Below are positions 34,814-43,553 of a stretch of DNA of 64,000 bases, piece by piece. A program made the position numbers and the translations under genes. How positions within the stretch are numbered: the stretch's first letter is position 1; each line of letters starts with the position of its first letter. Under the pieces are notes generated by a model that had not been told where the DNA came from, searched no databases, and saw nothing but the letters and a program-made list of their open reading frames with translations. Origin of the DNA: Pseudolysobacter sp964466115 (GTDB lineage Bacteria > Pseudomonadota > Gammaproteobacteria > Xanthomonadales > Rhodanobacteraceae); the NCBI GenBank assembly GCA_964466115.1, contig CAYXMH010000016.1:1-64000 (forward strand), in the 5' to 3' direction.

Positions 34814-35152
34814 CTATTCCATAAAGATCAGAAAAGCCGCCAAAACGATCAATCCAAACCCGGCCAAATGATTCCATTTAATCGGCGCACCCAGATAAAA
34901 GATCGAAAACCCGACGAATACCGTGAGAGTGATGATTTCTTGAATCGTTTTTAATTGCGCTGCATTGTATACTTGGTAGCCCAAACGATTGGCCGGCACC
35001 TGCAAACAGTATTCAAAAAACGCAATGCCCCAACTAACGAGTATGACAAGCCAAAGGCGCCGGTCGGTGAATTTAAGGTGTCCGTACCAAGCAAAGGTCA
35101 TAAACACGTTAGAACCGAGCAATAGCAGGATCGGCGTGAGGTAACTCATCAT
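34814..35152 (-). CDS. DUF486 family small membrane protein
   Basis: 112 residues, four predicted helices, with the DUF486 marks FMTFAWYGHLKF, WGIAFFEYCLQVPANRLGY and LKTIQEIITLTVFVGFSIFY. Structurally related to the drug/metabolite transporter superfamily, but no transport substrate is known. Two adjacent ATGs (35152 and 35149) could start it. On the minus strand between the PilZ gene and the beta-helix gene. Confidence 0.85.
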   Translation of the reverse strand: MMSYLTPILLLLGSNVFMTFAWYGHLKFTDRRLWLVILVSWGIAFFEYCLQVPANRLGYQVYNAAQLKTIQEIITLTVFVGFSIFYLGAPIKWNHLAGFGLIVLAAFLIFME

Positions 35153-35193
35153 CGGAAAGCATTCATGCGGTTGAAAAGGGCTTTTATCAAAAA

Positions 35194-35520
35194 TTAAAGT
35201 GCTTCTTGGTCCAGGAAGCGAGACTCATACAAAAGGTTTTCAATTTGCGATTCCTGTCCGCCTAGAAATTCGAGGCCGAGATCGTCATTGGACGTGCGGG
35301 CGATGCGCACCGCCATTGAAATGACCGTTTCCTCGTCAAATATGAAAAAGACGCGGCATTCGGTTTGGTCGGTCACCGGCCAAATCTTCGGCCGCGCCAC
35401 GCGCGCTCCGCTTCGCGAAATGTCCTTCACCTCGGATAAATATCCCTCCGCGCCTAATGCAATCAATGCTGCGGAATAGATGCTAAGCCGCGGATGACGA
35501 CGCTTTTCGGCAAAATTCAT
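35194..35520 (-). CDS. PilZ-domain protein, probable c-di-GMP receptor
   Basis: 108 residues, essentially one PilZ domain. The two c-di-GMP-binding motifs are visible: RRHPR (residues 7-11, RxxxR) and DISRSGARV (DxSxxG), followed by a GLEFLGG strand near the C-terminus. It should bind cyclic di-GMP in the cytosol and act on an unknown partner. Not a PilZ proper of the pilus machinery, which usually lacks the RxxxR motif. Divergent from the macA-like gene, with 254 bp between. Confidence 0.85.
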   Translation of the reverse strand: MNFAEKRRHPRLSIYSAALIALGAEGYLSEVKDISRSGARVARPKIWPVTDQTECRVFFIFDEETVISMAVRIARTSNDDLGLEFLGGQESQIENLLYESRFLDQEAL

Positions 35521-35774
35521 GACGGCCTGCTTGGCGTATCGATACCGGAACGATAGCGTCCTACAAGCGGGTTGCGCAAGTGGTTAAATCACAAATTTGA
35601 CCTTAGATTGGCGTGATTGCAAGCGATCTTTGTCTTTACATCTCTTTGCATGGATTTACGCGTAAGCAACAGCGATCGTTGGCACCAGTGCTTACCTTTA
35701 GGGTCGAAGGTTACATCGCAGTGTGCGGTGTTTGCTTCGCGGGTTTGTGGCCATCGATAGGGAAGGGTGGACGT

Positions 35775-37271
35775 ATGAATTTGTCGATCGCATCAGGTCC
35801 ATGGGGCAGTCGCAATACGATGGCACTTGTGGCTGGAAGTATTCTGTTGCTATTGCTGTTTGTTTGGTGGTGGGGTCATAGTAATTCCGTAGATGGGGTT
35901 TACCGCACGAGTTTAGTGGATCGCGGCTCGATTCGCGTCGTGATTGCTGCCACGGGCAATCTAAAAGCCGTTTCCACGGTTGACGTGGGATCGCAGTTGT
36001 CGGGCCAAGTCAAAACGGTGGAAGGCGACTTCAATCAGCACGTCAAAAAAAATCAGGCGATTGCCCATATTGATCCGGCAAATTTTCAAGCGCGCTTAGC
36101 GCAAGCAAATGCCGATTTAGCCAGTGCGCAAGCAAATCTCGTCGCCGCCAAGGCGTTGCGCGAACAAGCTCAAGCTACGTTGGCGAGCAATGAGCGGGAC
36201 CTGAAACGCAAACAAGAGATCCGCGCGCGCGGATTGATTGCGATCAGCGATGTCGACGCAGCGGAGTTGGCGCGCGATCAAACCAGGGCACAGCTTAACT
36301 CCGCGCAAGCGGCAATTGCCGTGGCGCAAGCCAATATCCAGCAAAAGCAAGCGGTGCTCGATAGCGCGCGTTTGGACTTGGAGCACACGGTGATACTGGC
36401 GCCGGTTGATGGGGTGATTACCTCGCGCAACGTACAGCCGGGACAAACCGTCGCGGCCAGCTTTCAGACTCCGGTTTTGTTTTCGATTGCAGAGGATCTG
36501 GGTGAAATGGAACTGGATCTTAATATCGACGAGGCCGACGTTGGCCAGGTAAAACAAGATCAACCGGTTCGTTTCACGGTCGATGCGTATGCCGGGCGTG
36601 AGTATCAAGGCCAAGTTCAGCAGATCCGGTTGGCGGCACAAACCACCCAAAACGTTGTTACGTATCCGGTGGTGGTATTGGTAAAAAATCCCGATTTTTC
36701 TTTATTGCCAGGAATGACCGCAAATGCAGAAGTGGAGGTTGGCGGGCGCGAGGACGCGTTGCGCCTACCCAACGCCGTATTGCGTTTTCGTCCTCCCACT
36801 GACGCGCAGGCGGCCGCGCCTCGCCCAGAAAGCGCTGGTGAAGGGAAAGGCAATCAAGGCGAAAATCTTAAAGCGTTGGTGGAAAAACTAAAGCTGACGC
36901 CGGAGCAGCAATCGCTGTTTGAGGAAACCTTGGTCCAGATGCGGCAAAAAAGAGCGGCGGCCCGAGCTCAATCCAGCGGCGAAACCGGCATTCCCTCGGA
37001 TCAGGCGCGAGCCAAATCTCGCGATGCATTTACGGCTGCGCTAGCGCCGTTGCGACAAACGTTAAGCGATGCGCAGAAAGCGATACTCGACGCCGAGCTT
37101 GCGGAGCAAGCGAAAACGCGGCGCGCGGTGGTTTGGCGTTTGGGCGGCGGAAAATTGGTTTCAGTACCGGTGCGCTTGGGATTGAGCGATGGCGATTACA
37201 CCGAGATTGTCGCAGGAGGTTTGCAAGTCGGCGATAGCGTGGTAACGGGTTTGGAGCGATCTTCGAAGTGA
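35775..37271 (+). CDS. MacA-like periplasmic adaptor with helical insert
   Basis: 498 residues of the HlyD/MacA family, which joins an inner-membrane exporter to an outer-membrane channel. Membrane anchor at about 17-34 (LVAGSILLLLLFVWWW), lipoyl half-motif ATGNLKAVSTVDVGSQLSG, a long coiled-coil hairpin (about 95-190, QARLAQANADLASAQANL), second lipoyl half (VDGVITSRNVQPGQTVA) and a beta-barrel. After the barrel comes an extra ~100-residue charged helical region with LKLTPEQQSLFEETL and TLSDAQKAILDAEL before the membrane-proximal domain. ATG 35775 has AGGGTGG just upstream; upstream in-frame sequence lacks family similarity. Its stop overlaps the ATPase gene. Confidence 0.88.
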   Translation: MNLSIASGPWGSRNTMALVAGSILLLLLFVWWWGHSNSVDGVYRTSLVDRGSIRVVIAATGNLKAVSTVDVGSQLSGQVKTVEGDFNQHVKKNQAIAHIDPANFQARLAQANADLASAQANLVAAKALREQAQATLASNERDLKRKQEIRARGLIAISDVDAAELARDQTRAQLNSAQAAIAVAQANIQQKQAVLDSARLDLEHTVILAPVDGVITSRNVQPGQTVAASFQTPVLFSIAEDLGEMELDLNIDEADVGQVKQDQPVRFTVDAYAGREYQGQVQQIRLAAQTTQNVVTYPVVVLVKNPDFSLLPGMTANAEVEVGGREDALRLPNAVLRFRPPTDAQAAAPRPESAGEGKGNQGENLKALVEKLKLTPEQQSLFEETLVQMRQKRAAARAQSSGETGIPSDQARAKSRDAFTAALAPLRQTLSDAQKAILDAELAEQAKTRRAVVWRLGGGKLVSVPVRLGLSDGDYTEIVAGGLQVGDSVVTGLERSSK

Positions 37272-37984
37272 ATACCATTGCTAATGGCATAGCTTACGAT
37301 CAGCCGCCGGTTATCGAGCTCAGTGCTTTATCCAAGATTTATGGCCAAGGCACAGCGGCAGAAGTGCGAGCGTTGCAGGAGGTTTCGCTGACCGTTCGGC
37401 GTGGCGAGTTTATCGCGATTATGGGGCCGTCCGGTTCGGGCAAGACCACCCTGATGAATTTGATTGGCTGCTTGGATACGCCGACCAGCGGAAGGTACCG
37501 GTGTGATGGGATCGATGTTGCTAAGCTCAATGTGACCGAACGTGCACACCTGCGGCGGCAAAAGATCGGTTTCGTATTCCAATCGTTTCATTTGTTGTCG
37601 CGCTTGAGCGCGCTGCAAAACGTCTTGCTCCCGCTCACTTACGCGGCCACCCCTCGCGCGCAACGCCGGCCGATGGCGATGAAGGCCTTGGCCGATGTGG
37701 GCTTATCGGCACGCGCCAATCATCGGCCGTCTGAAATGTCCGGTGGCCAGCAGCAGCGCGTGGCGATAGCGCGGGCTTTAATTAACAACCCGCCGATACT
37801 GTTAGCCGATGAACCAACCGGTGCTTTGGATTCAAAAACCGGCGAGGATATCCTCGGTCTTTTCCGGCATCTGTGCGATGACGGTCACACGGTGGTGCTA
37901 ATCACGCACGACAAAAACATTGCCGCCCGCGCCGATCGCTGCTGGTACATGCACGATGGGCGAATGTTCGCGGAGCCTAAATAA
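37268..37984 (+). CDS. MacB-type ABC transporter ATPase
   Basis: 238 residues. Walker A GPSGSGKTT, Q-loop FVFQSFHLLSRL, signature MSGGQQQRVAIARAL, Walker B ILLADEPTGALD and the His switch LITHDK are all present. The class is LolD/MacB/FtsE, powering a mechanotransmission exporter. GTG start overlaps the adaptor stop (GTGA) and the stop overlaps the permease ATG. In E. coli MacB this domain is fused to the permease; here the two are separate genes. Confidence 0.93.
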   Translation: MNTIANGIAYDQPPVIELSALSKIYGQGTAAEVRALQEVSLTVRRGEFIAIMGPSGSGKTTLMNLIGCLDTPTSGRYRCDGIDVAKLNVTERAHLRRQKIGFVFQSFHLLSRLSALQNVLLPLTYAATPRAQRRPMAMKALADVGLSARANHRPSEMSGGQQQRVAIARALINNPPILLADEPTGALDSKTGEDILGLFRHLCDDGHTVVLITHDKNIAARADRCWYMHDGRMFAEPK

Positions 37985-39216
37985 TGAATGCACTCGATAC
38001 CGTTGAATTGGCGTATCAGGCGTTGCGCGGCAACGTATTGCGCAGCATGTTGACCGCGCTTGGCGTGATCATCGGCATTGCCGCGGTGATTGTGATGGTA
38101 TCGGTGGGGCAAGGTACGCAGGCGGAGCTTGACCGGGTCATCAGCCAACTGGGTTCCAATCGCATAGAAATCTCCTCGGGCGCGGCGCGTACCGGAGCGG
38201 CTTCCCTGGGCAGCGGCAGCCGGCCGACGTTGACCGAGGGCGATGCGCAGGCGATTAAGCGTGAAATTGCGCAGGCGGCCTATGTGGCGGCCAGTGTGCG
38301 GCAAAGTGGGCAAGTCGTGTATGGCGATCTGAACTGGTTTACCGCAACCTCGGGAGTATCGGCCGATTATTTCGCCATTAATAATTGGACGCTGCAATCC
38401 GGGGACTGGTTCGCCACGCGCGATTTCACCGCCGCGAGCAAAGTGGCATTGATCGGTCAAACGGTAAAGAAAAATTTATTCGGCGACGAAGACCCCCTAG
38501 GCAAAACCATTCGTATCACCAAAGTGCCGTTTCGTATCGTTGGCGTACTTGAAGCAAAAGGTCAGGGCGGTTTTGGGCAAGACTTAGACGACACAATTTT
38601 CATTCCTTTAGCCACGGCCAAGCGCCGCGTTGTGGGAGGGAACAAGCTGCAGGGCGATTGGGTGCAACAAATTTCGGTAGGGGTGGATCGGCCGGAGAAT
38701 TTAAATTTGGTGCAGGATGCGTTGGGGACGCTAATGCGCCAGCGACACAAAATTGCGGCTGGCGCACAAGACGATTTTCAGATTCGCAATCTGGCGGAGA
38801 TTGTCGCCACCCGCAGTCAAACCACGCGCCTGATGTCGATCCTGCTCGGCGCGGTGGCGGGCATTTCATTGATCGTTGGCGGCATTGGCATCATGAACAT
38901 CATGCTGGTATCGGTGACGGAGCGGATTAGGGAAATCGGATTGCGGATGGCAACGGGTGCCGGTCCGCGCGAGATACAATGGCAATTTCTGGCCGAGGCA
39001 TTGGCGATTTCGTTGATCGGAGGGGGGATTGGCATTGCGCTTGGAATTGTCGGTGCGCTGATCACGGGGGCTGTATCGGCATTGCCGGTCAAACTGAGCT
39101 TTGACGTCATCGCGCTGGCAACCGGATTTGCTTTGGCGACCGGATTGTTCTTTGGCTATTACCCGGCACGCAAAGCCGCGCAGATGGACCCGATTGAGGC
39201 GTTGCGCCACGAATAA
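37984..39216 (+). CDS. MacB-type ABC transporter permease
   Basis: 410 residues with the MacB topology: helix 1 near the start (SMLTALGVIIGIAAVIVMVSVG), a ~200-residue periplasmic MacB_PCD domain, then three helices (GAVAGISLIVGGIGIMNIML, EALAISLIGGGIGIALGIVG, ALATGFALATGLFFGYYPA) and the final RKAAQMDPIEALRHE. Exports substrates from the periplasm through the adaptor and a TolC-like channel; substrate unknown (peptides, macrolides, siderophores are family examples). Start ATG overlaps the ATPase stop. Converges with the following minus-strand genes. Confidence 0.92.
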   Translation: MNALDTVELAYQALRGNVLRSMLTALGVIIGIAAVIVMVSVGQGTQAELDRVISQLGSNRIEISSGAARTGAASLGSGSRPTLTEGDAQAIKREIAQAAYVAASVRQSGQVVYGDLNWFTATSGVSADYFAINNWTLQSGDWFATRDFTAASKVALIGQTVKKNLFGDEDPLGKTIRITKVPFRIVGVLEAKGQGGFGQDLDDTIFIPLATAKRRVVGGNKLQGDWVQQISVGVDRPENLNLVQDALGTLMRQRHKIAAGAQDDFQIRNLAEIVATRSQTTRLMSILLGAVAGISLIVGGIGIMNIMLVSVTERIREIGLRMATGAGPREIQWQFLAEALAISLIGGGIGIALGIVGALITGAVSALPVKLSFDVIALATGFALATGLFFGYYPARKAAQMDPIEALRHE

Positions 39217-39219
39217 CGC

Positions 39220-39528
39220 TTAGTCCGCCGCCATTCGACTGAAGGCGCCGAGCGATTGTTCGCGCAGGGTTAGCTGCTCGCACTGGGAGTCGAGTTGCGC
39301 GTATTCATCTTTATGCTGTTTCAAAAAACGATCAAACGCCGATTTGGAGATCCACTGGTCTATGGTGATATAACGCAGCGGGTTGGCTCGATCCTTAAGA
39401 AGCACCGTCCCTAAATAATCCTCAGTGTGACGAAACAATTGCGCCCAAAGGCCGTTTGAGCCATAAGCCCGCTCAAACGCCTCAACGGCATCGGGGCGGA
39501 CGTCGAATTGCCAAAGCGTGCTGTACAT
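39220..39528 (-). CDS. ABM-fold (antibiotic biosynthesis monooxygenase-like) protein
   Basis: 102 residues. The pattern MYSTLWQFDVRPDAVEAFER, GLWAQLFRHTEDYLGTVLL and YITIDQWISKSAFDRFL is a dimeric alpha+beta barrel of the ABM/EthD superfamily. Members include heme-degrading and quinol monooxygenases as well as proteins of no known activity; catalytic residues are not conserved enough to decide. It follows the sensor kinase gene by 18 bp and may belong to that operon. Confidence 0.7.
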   Translation of the reverse strand: MYSTLWQFDVRPDAVEAFERAYGSNGLWAQLFRHTEDYLGTVLLKDRANPLRYITIDQWISKSAFDRFLKQHKDEYAQLDSQCEQLTLREQSLGAFSRMAAD

Positions 39529-39546
39529 TTTATATAAAGCTCACGT

Positions 39547-40920
39547 TTACGATGCCAATGCAGGGAGGTGGATTTCGATTTCAAGACCGCCGCCCGCGAT
39601 ATTTTTTGCCAGAACCCACCCGCGCTGCCTCTCAATGGCGCGCTTGGCGATCGCAAGCCCTAGCCCAGTACCACCGCTGGCGCGTTGGCGTGCATGGTCG
39701 GTGCGGTAGAACGCCTCGAAAATGCGTTCGCAATCGGCCGGATCGACGCCCGGGCCGTGGTCGCGGACACGAATGCGCGCATGGATATCGGGTGTCGACA
39801 CCGCATCAAGGTGGATTTCTACACTGGTGCCTTCGATGGTGTAGTGCAAAGCATTGCGGATGACGTTTTCGATGGCGCTGTGCAAAAGCTCCGCTTCGGC
39901 TTGCACCTGCACCGGGTTGGTAACCACGATGGAGATTGATCGCTTAGCGGCCTGCGCCTCGAACTGCGCATCGGCAACAATGTCGTTGAGCATGAGGTCG
40001 AGCCTAACGTTCTCGACCTGCACCGGTGCCGTCGTTTCCAGGCGTGATAGCTGAATCGCCTGTCCAATCATGTGTTCCAGTTGCTCGGCTTCGTGCTCGA
40101 TGCGGTCAAGTTGCGGTTGCGTGGTGGCATCGCTTTTTTGTCGTACCAGTTCCAAACCGACGCGCAATCGTGCAAGCGGCGAGCGCATTTCATGCGACAC
40201 ATCGCGGATCAAGCGGCGCTGGCCTTCCACCAATTCCTTGATGCGTGCGGCCATGTAATCGAATTCAGCGGCCAGCGCCAGCATTTCCTCGCTGCCACCA
40301 AAACGCAAGCGCCCAACGCGCGCATCCAAATCACCGGCGGCGAATAAACGAGCGCTGGCGCGGATTCGGCGCAATGGACTTGCTATGTAAAAAGCAATCA
40401 ATAAGCTCGCCAATGCGCTGAGCAGCAGGGCTGTCGCCATGTGCGTCCAAAACGCGAGTGGGCGCCGATAGATCAAGCGGCGCAGCAGCGAATCGTCGAA
40501 TTGTGCGACGGCGATAAAATGCTCCCCCGATGGTGTTTCCAGTGGCCGCAATCGCAGGTGCGCCGGTTCGGCGTGCCAACCTTGTTCGTCTTGAATGGGG
40601 TGGGCTGCGGCGTCTACGATGACCGGAGGTACCGTGCGGCCGAGCAGATCGTGATAGCTGTCGTCGAGGACGTACAAGGTTGTCCACCCGAGCGTAGAGG
40701 TGGTGCGCAGCCATTGACGCAAACCCTCACTGCCACCCGTTTGCAGCTCGTGGCTGGCGCTGCGCAGTTGTTCGTTCATGGCCGCCTCAAGGCGCGAGAT
40801 ACCGACGCCGGGGATTTTTTCGCTTTCAACATTCAGCATCGTGATCCAGCTGATGGCCAGAATCAATCCTACCTGGGTGGTTAAGATAAGGCCAAAAATG
40901 CGCCAAAACAGCCGCCGCAT
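39547..40920 (-). CDS. CpxA-like sensor histidine kinase
   Basis: 457 residues. Membrane helices at about 8-28 and 160-180 flank a periplasmic sensor of ~130 residues; HAMP follows (IASPLRRIRASARLFAAGDL), then the H box DVSHEMRSPLARL with phospho-acceptor H243, N box ENVIRNALHYT, DHGPGV and the G2 box GGTGLGLAIAKRA. Closest in layout to CpxA/RstB-type envelope-stress kinases. Its start is two bases after the response-regulator stop, so the pair is an operon. The stimulus cannot be inferred from sequence. Confidence 0.88.
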   Translation of the reverse strand: MRRLFWRIFGLILTTQVGLILAISWITMLNVESEKIPGVGISRLEAAMNEQLRSASHELQTGGSEGLRQWLRTTSTLGWTTLYVLDDSYHDLLGRTVPPVIVDAAAHPIQDEQGWHAEPAHLRLRPLETPSGEHFIAVAQFDDSLLRRLIYRRPLAFWTHMATALLLSALASLLIAFYIASPLRRIRASARLFAAGDLDARVGRLRFGGSEEMLALAAEFDYMAARIKELVEGQRRLIRDVSHEMRSPLARLRVGLELVRQKSDATTQPQLDRIEHEAEQLEHMIGQAIQLSRLETTAPVQVENVRLDLMLNDIVADAQFEAQAAKRSISIVVTNPVQVQAEAELLHSAIENVIRNALHYTIEGTSVEIHLDAVSTPDIHARIRVRDHGPGVDPADCERIFEAFYRTDHARQRASGGTGLGLAIAKRAIERQRGWVLAKNIAGGGLEIEIHLPALAS

Positions 40921-40922
40921 GA

Positions 40923-41627
40923 CTAGCTTCCCTCCGCTATGCGGAATAGGTAACCGTTGCGGTGAATGGTACGGATGAGCGCAGCAGTGCTCGCATCTTG
41001 ATTCAGCTTTCGTCTTAAATTGGATATGTGAACATCAATGCTTCGATCGAAGCGGCCGAGCACGCGGCCTAACACGGCCTGCGAAAGCGCCTCTTTGCTG
41101 ACGACACGGCCGGCCTCGTGCATTAGGATGGCAAGGATATTAAATTCGGTGGTGGTAAGGTCGACCGGTACGTCATTCACCGTTACGGTGCGCGATCCGG
41201 CGTACAGATCGATGGGGCCGATCCGGATGTCGGAAAAACGCTCATGATCGTTCCCGCTGTTGCGTGTTCGGCGCAATATGGCGCGCAGCCGCGCCGCGAT
41301 TTCGCGTGGATTGCAGGGCTTCGGCACGTAGTCATCGGCGCCCAGTTCCAAACCCAAAATTTTGTCGATGTCCTCGCCGAGCGCGGTCAGCATCAACACC
41401 GGCATTTGTGACTCGCGGCGCAGCTCCCGCAACAGCTCAAATCCGGAACGCGATGGCAGCATGGCGTCAAGGATTAAGGCGTCGTAGCCACCGCTACGGG
41501 CAAGGTTGAGCGCAATCTCGCCGTCGTGCGCCAGCTCCACCGCAAAATTTTCGCGGGTAAGAAAATCCTGCAAGAGCTGACACAACACTTCGTCATCGTC
41601 GGCTAATAGGATTTTGGGCGCGGCCAT
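40923..41627 (-). CDS. OmpR-family response regulator (CpxR-like)
   Basis: 234 residues. Receiver with D10-D12 (LLADDDE), phospho-acceptor D54 in LILDAMLPSRSG and K near PKPCNPREI; C-terminal winged-helix DNA-binding domain with VDLTTTEFNILAILMHEAG and DVHISNLRRKL. It should be phosphorylated by the adjacent CpxA-like kinase. It may control nearby envelope genes, but no direct repeat of a CpxR type (GTAAA pairs) was found in the local intergenic DNA. Confidence 0.9.
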   Translation of the reverse strand: MAAPKILLADDDEVLCQLLQDFLTRENFAVELAHDGEIALNLARSGGYDALILDAMLPSRSGFELLRELRRESQMPVLMLTALGEDIDKILGLELGADDYVPKPCNPREIAARLRAILRRTRNSGNDHERFSDIRIGPIDLYAGSRTVTVNDVPVDLTTTEFNILAILMHEAGRVVSKEALSQAVLGRVLGRFDRSIDVHISNLRRKLNQDASTAALIRTIHRNGYLFRIAEGS

Positions 41628-41675
41628 ACGGTCGTTCCGTTACGTGATTGAAGGCAACACCGGTTGGTGCTTCAG

Positions 41676-42683
41676 CTAAAAACTGCGATCACCGCCGAGA
41701 ATCGTTCCCAATCCGCCGAGCACCGAGCCTTCGTCGCGGCCTCCGCCGCGTTGCGGTGCGCTGGCCAACATGCGTCCGGCCAGACGCGAAAACGGCAGTG
41801 ATTGCAACCAGATTTTGCCTGGGCCCGTCAGTGTTGCAAGGAACACGCCTTCTCCACCGAACAGCATGCTTTTAATTCCGCCAACCGGTTGCACATCGAA
41901 ATTCACCGTATCGGTAAAGCCGACGACGCAGCCGGTATCAACATCAACCCGTTCCCCCGGCGCCAATACGCGCTCCACCATAGTGCCGCCGGCATGCACG
42001 AAGACCAATCCGTCGCCTTCCAGTTTTTCCATAATGAAACCCTCGCCGCCGAATAGGCCGGTGAGGATCTTGCGCTGGAAAAAAATGCCCAAGCTGACGC
42101 CGCGCGCGCCGCACAAAAAGCTGTCCTTTTGGCAGATCAACCGCCCGCCATGCTCGGCCAATGGCACCGGCATAATCGTGCCAGGAAAGGGGGCAGCAAA
42201 GGCGACCCGCGCCTTACCGGAAGAGCCGCTGTGGGTGAATAGCGTGGTGAATAGGCCTTCGCCGGTGATCACGCGTTTGCCGGCGCTGATCAGTTTATCC
42301 ATAAAACTGCCGCTTTGGGTGCGGTAAGAGGAGTCGCCGAACACGGTTTCCAACTGCACAACCGCGTCTTTGTACATCAACGCGCCGGCCTCGGCGACCA
42401 CGCTTTCGCCTGGGTCAAGTTCAATCTCGACAAACTGCATGTCGTGGCCGACGATTTTGTAATCGACGACATCGGCGCTGCGGGGCATGGCTGATGCCGC
42501 TACGGCGGGTGGCGTTGCGCTGGTGCTGGAAAACAATTCCGAGGCTTGGTTGATTGGCAGCCAATTGGCGTAACCCTCGCGCCAACAATGACCATTCGAG
42601 TTTTGCTTTGCGCGCGCGGCGGCGGTTGCTTGGTCAAAAGGGCCGATCGTTTGACCTTCGTAGCTTAAGTACCATTCGTACAT
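41676..42683 (-). CDS. GYF_2-AIM24 fusion protein
   Basis: 335 residues in two parts. Residues 1-50 form a GYF_2 domain (WYLSYEGQTIGPFDQATAA ... WREGYANWLPINQ), a small module thought to bind peptides or membrane-associated partners. Residues ~70-315 are an AIM24/TIGR00266 domain with VEIELDPGESVVAEAGALMY, GGRLICQKDSFLCG and GGEGFIMEKLEG, a double beta-sandwich of unknown biochemical role. A Gly-rich tail RGGGRDEGSVLGGLGTILGG follows. Eleven bases separate it from the PAP2 gene upstream on the same strand. Confidence 0.85.
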   Translation of the reverse strand: MYEWYLSYEGQTIGPFDQATAAARAKQNSNGHCWREGYANWLPINQASELFSSTSATPPAVAASAMPRSADVVDYKIVGHDMQFVEIELDPGESVVAEAGALMYKDAVVQLETVFGDSSYRTQSGSFMDKLISAGKRVITGEGLFTTLFTHSGSSGKARVAFAAPFPGTIMPVPLAEHGGRLICQKDSFLCGARGVSLGIFFQRKILTGLFGGEGFIMEKLEGDGLVFVHAGGTMVERVLAPGERVDVDTGCVVGFTDTVNFDVQPVGGIKSMLFGGEGVFLATLTGPGKIWLQSLPFSRLAGRMLASAPQRGGGRDEGSVLGGLGTILGGDRSF

Positions 42684-42694
42684 TGCAATACCCC

Positions 42695-43345
42695 TTACAC
42701 TGAATGCGTTGTCGGTTTCACCCAGCGGTGCAATGCGATTGCGGCGATCAACGTTATCAGCGCCGCCAATGCCATTGCAGCCAATACATCACTTAGGAAG
42801 TGCGCACCTTCATTGATGCGCGCCAATGAAATGAACACCGGAATAATCATCAATGGAATGCCAAAGCGCGGAAACAGATAAGCCAGCGGTACAAAAAGCC
42901 CCCAATAAAAACTGACATGCCCCGAAGGAAACGACGTGCCGCCGGCGAGCCAGGCATGGTCCCAGTGGCCATTGGCAAATAATTCGTAAGGCCGCAAACG
43001 ACCGCACAGGCTCTTAATAACCCCCGCGGTTAACACAGTTGCTAACTGCACGGCGCCGGTAAAGGCCAGGGCGCGTGCGGTATAGCTCGCGCGATTCATC
43101 AACAACCAAATAAAGCCGAGACCCAATAAAACACAACCGAGCAACACAGTGCCAATCGTGTGGTTTGTGAACGCCGTGTGGCCGGTGAGGTGATCGAGCA
43201 GCTGGGTGCCACGCACGAACAGTGCAGCGCTTTCAAAGCGCGATCCGTGGATGGAATACGCCAAGGGGTGATCGAACGCGAATAAACTGACCAAACATAG
43301 CAATAATGCACCAATGCATAAAATGCCCAAGGATTTTTTATTCAT
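42695..43345 (-). CDS. PAP2-family membrane phosphatase
   Basis: 216 residues with about six helices. The three phosphatase motifs are intact: KSLCGRLRP, FPSGH, and ARINEGAHFLSDV (R, H and D). Such enzymes remove phosphate from lipid pyrophosphates such as undecaprenyl-PP, phosphatidate or phosphatidylglycerophosphate at the periplasmic face; the substrate is not decidable here. ATG 43345 gives a clean first helix (MNKKSLGILCIGALLLCL); an in-frame extension to 43438 runs into a REP repeat and lacks similarity. Confidence 0.88.
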   Translation of the reverse strand: MNKKSLGILCIGALLLCLVSLFAFDHPLAYSIHGSRFESAALFVRGTQLLDHLTGHTAFTNHTIGTVLLGCVLLGLGFIWLLMNRASYTARALAFTGAVQLATVLTAGVIKSLCGRLRPYELFANGHWDHAWLAGGTSFPSGHVSFYWGLFVPLAYLFPRFGIPLMIIPVFISLARINEGAHFLSDVLAAMALAALITLIAAIALHRWVKPTTHSV

Positions 43346-43430
43346 GCGGTTAGACCATACGTGTGAGGAAGGGCGGAATGCGATGTATTCCAATCTGTAA
43401 TAGGTTTGGCACGCATAGCACTTAAGAAAG

Positions 43431-43500
43431 CCGTTCATGCTGAGCTTGTCGAAGCACCGAGGCTTTTCCGCTCACCCTTCGACAAGCTCAGGGCGAACGG
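43431..43500. repeat. Inverted CTTCGACAAGCTCAG repeat pair
   Basis: Two 24-nt units, 43431-43454 and 43477-43500, are reverse complements at 21 of 24 positions, with perfect 14-bp arms TGAGCTTGTCGAAG / CTTCGACAAGCTCA. The unit is a dispersed palindromic element seen in many proteobacterial genomes. It lies between the PAP2 gene and the glucan synthase and could form a long hairpin in a transcript covering both. Confidence 0.8.
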
Positions 43501-43553
43501 AAAAGGTAAGTCTCTACTACAAAGTGGAATCAGTCAGTTTAAGTTGTGTCATA

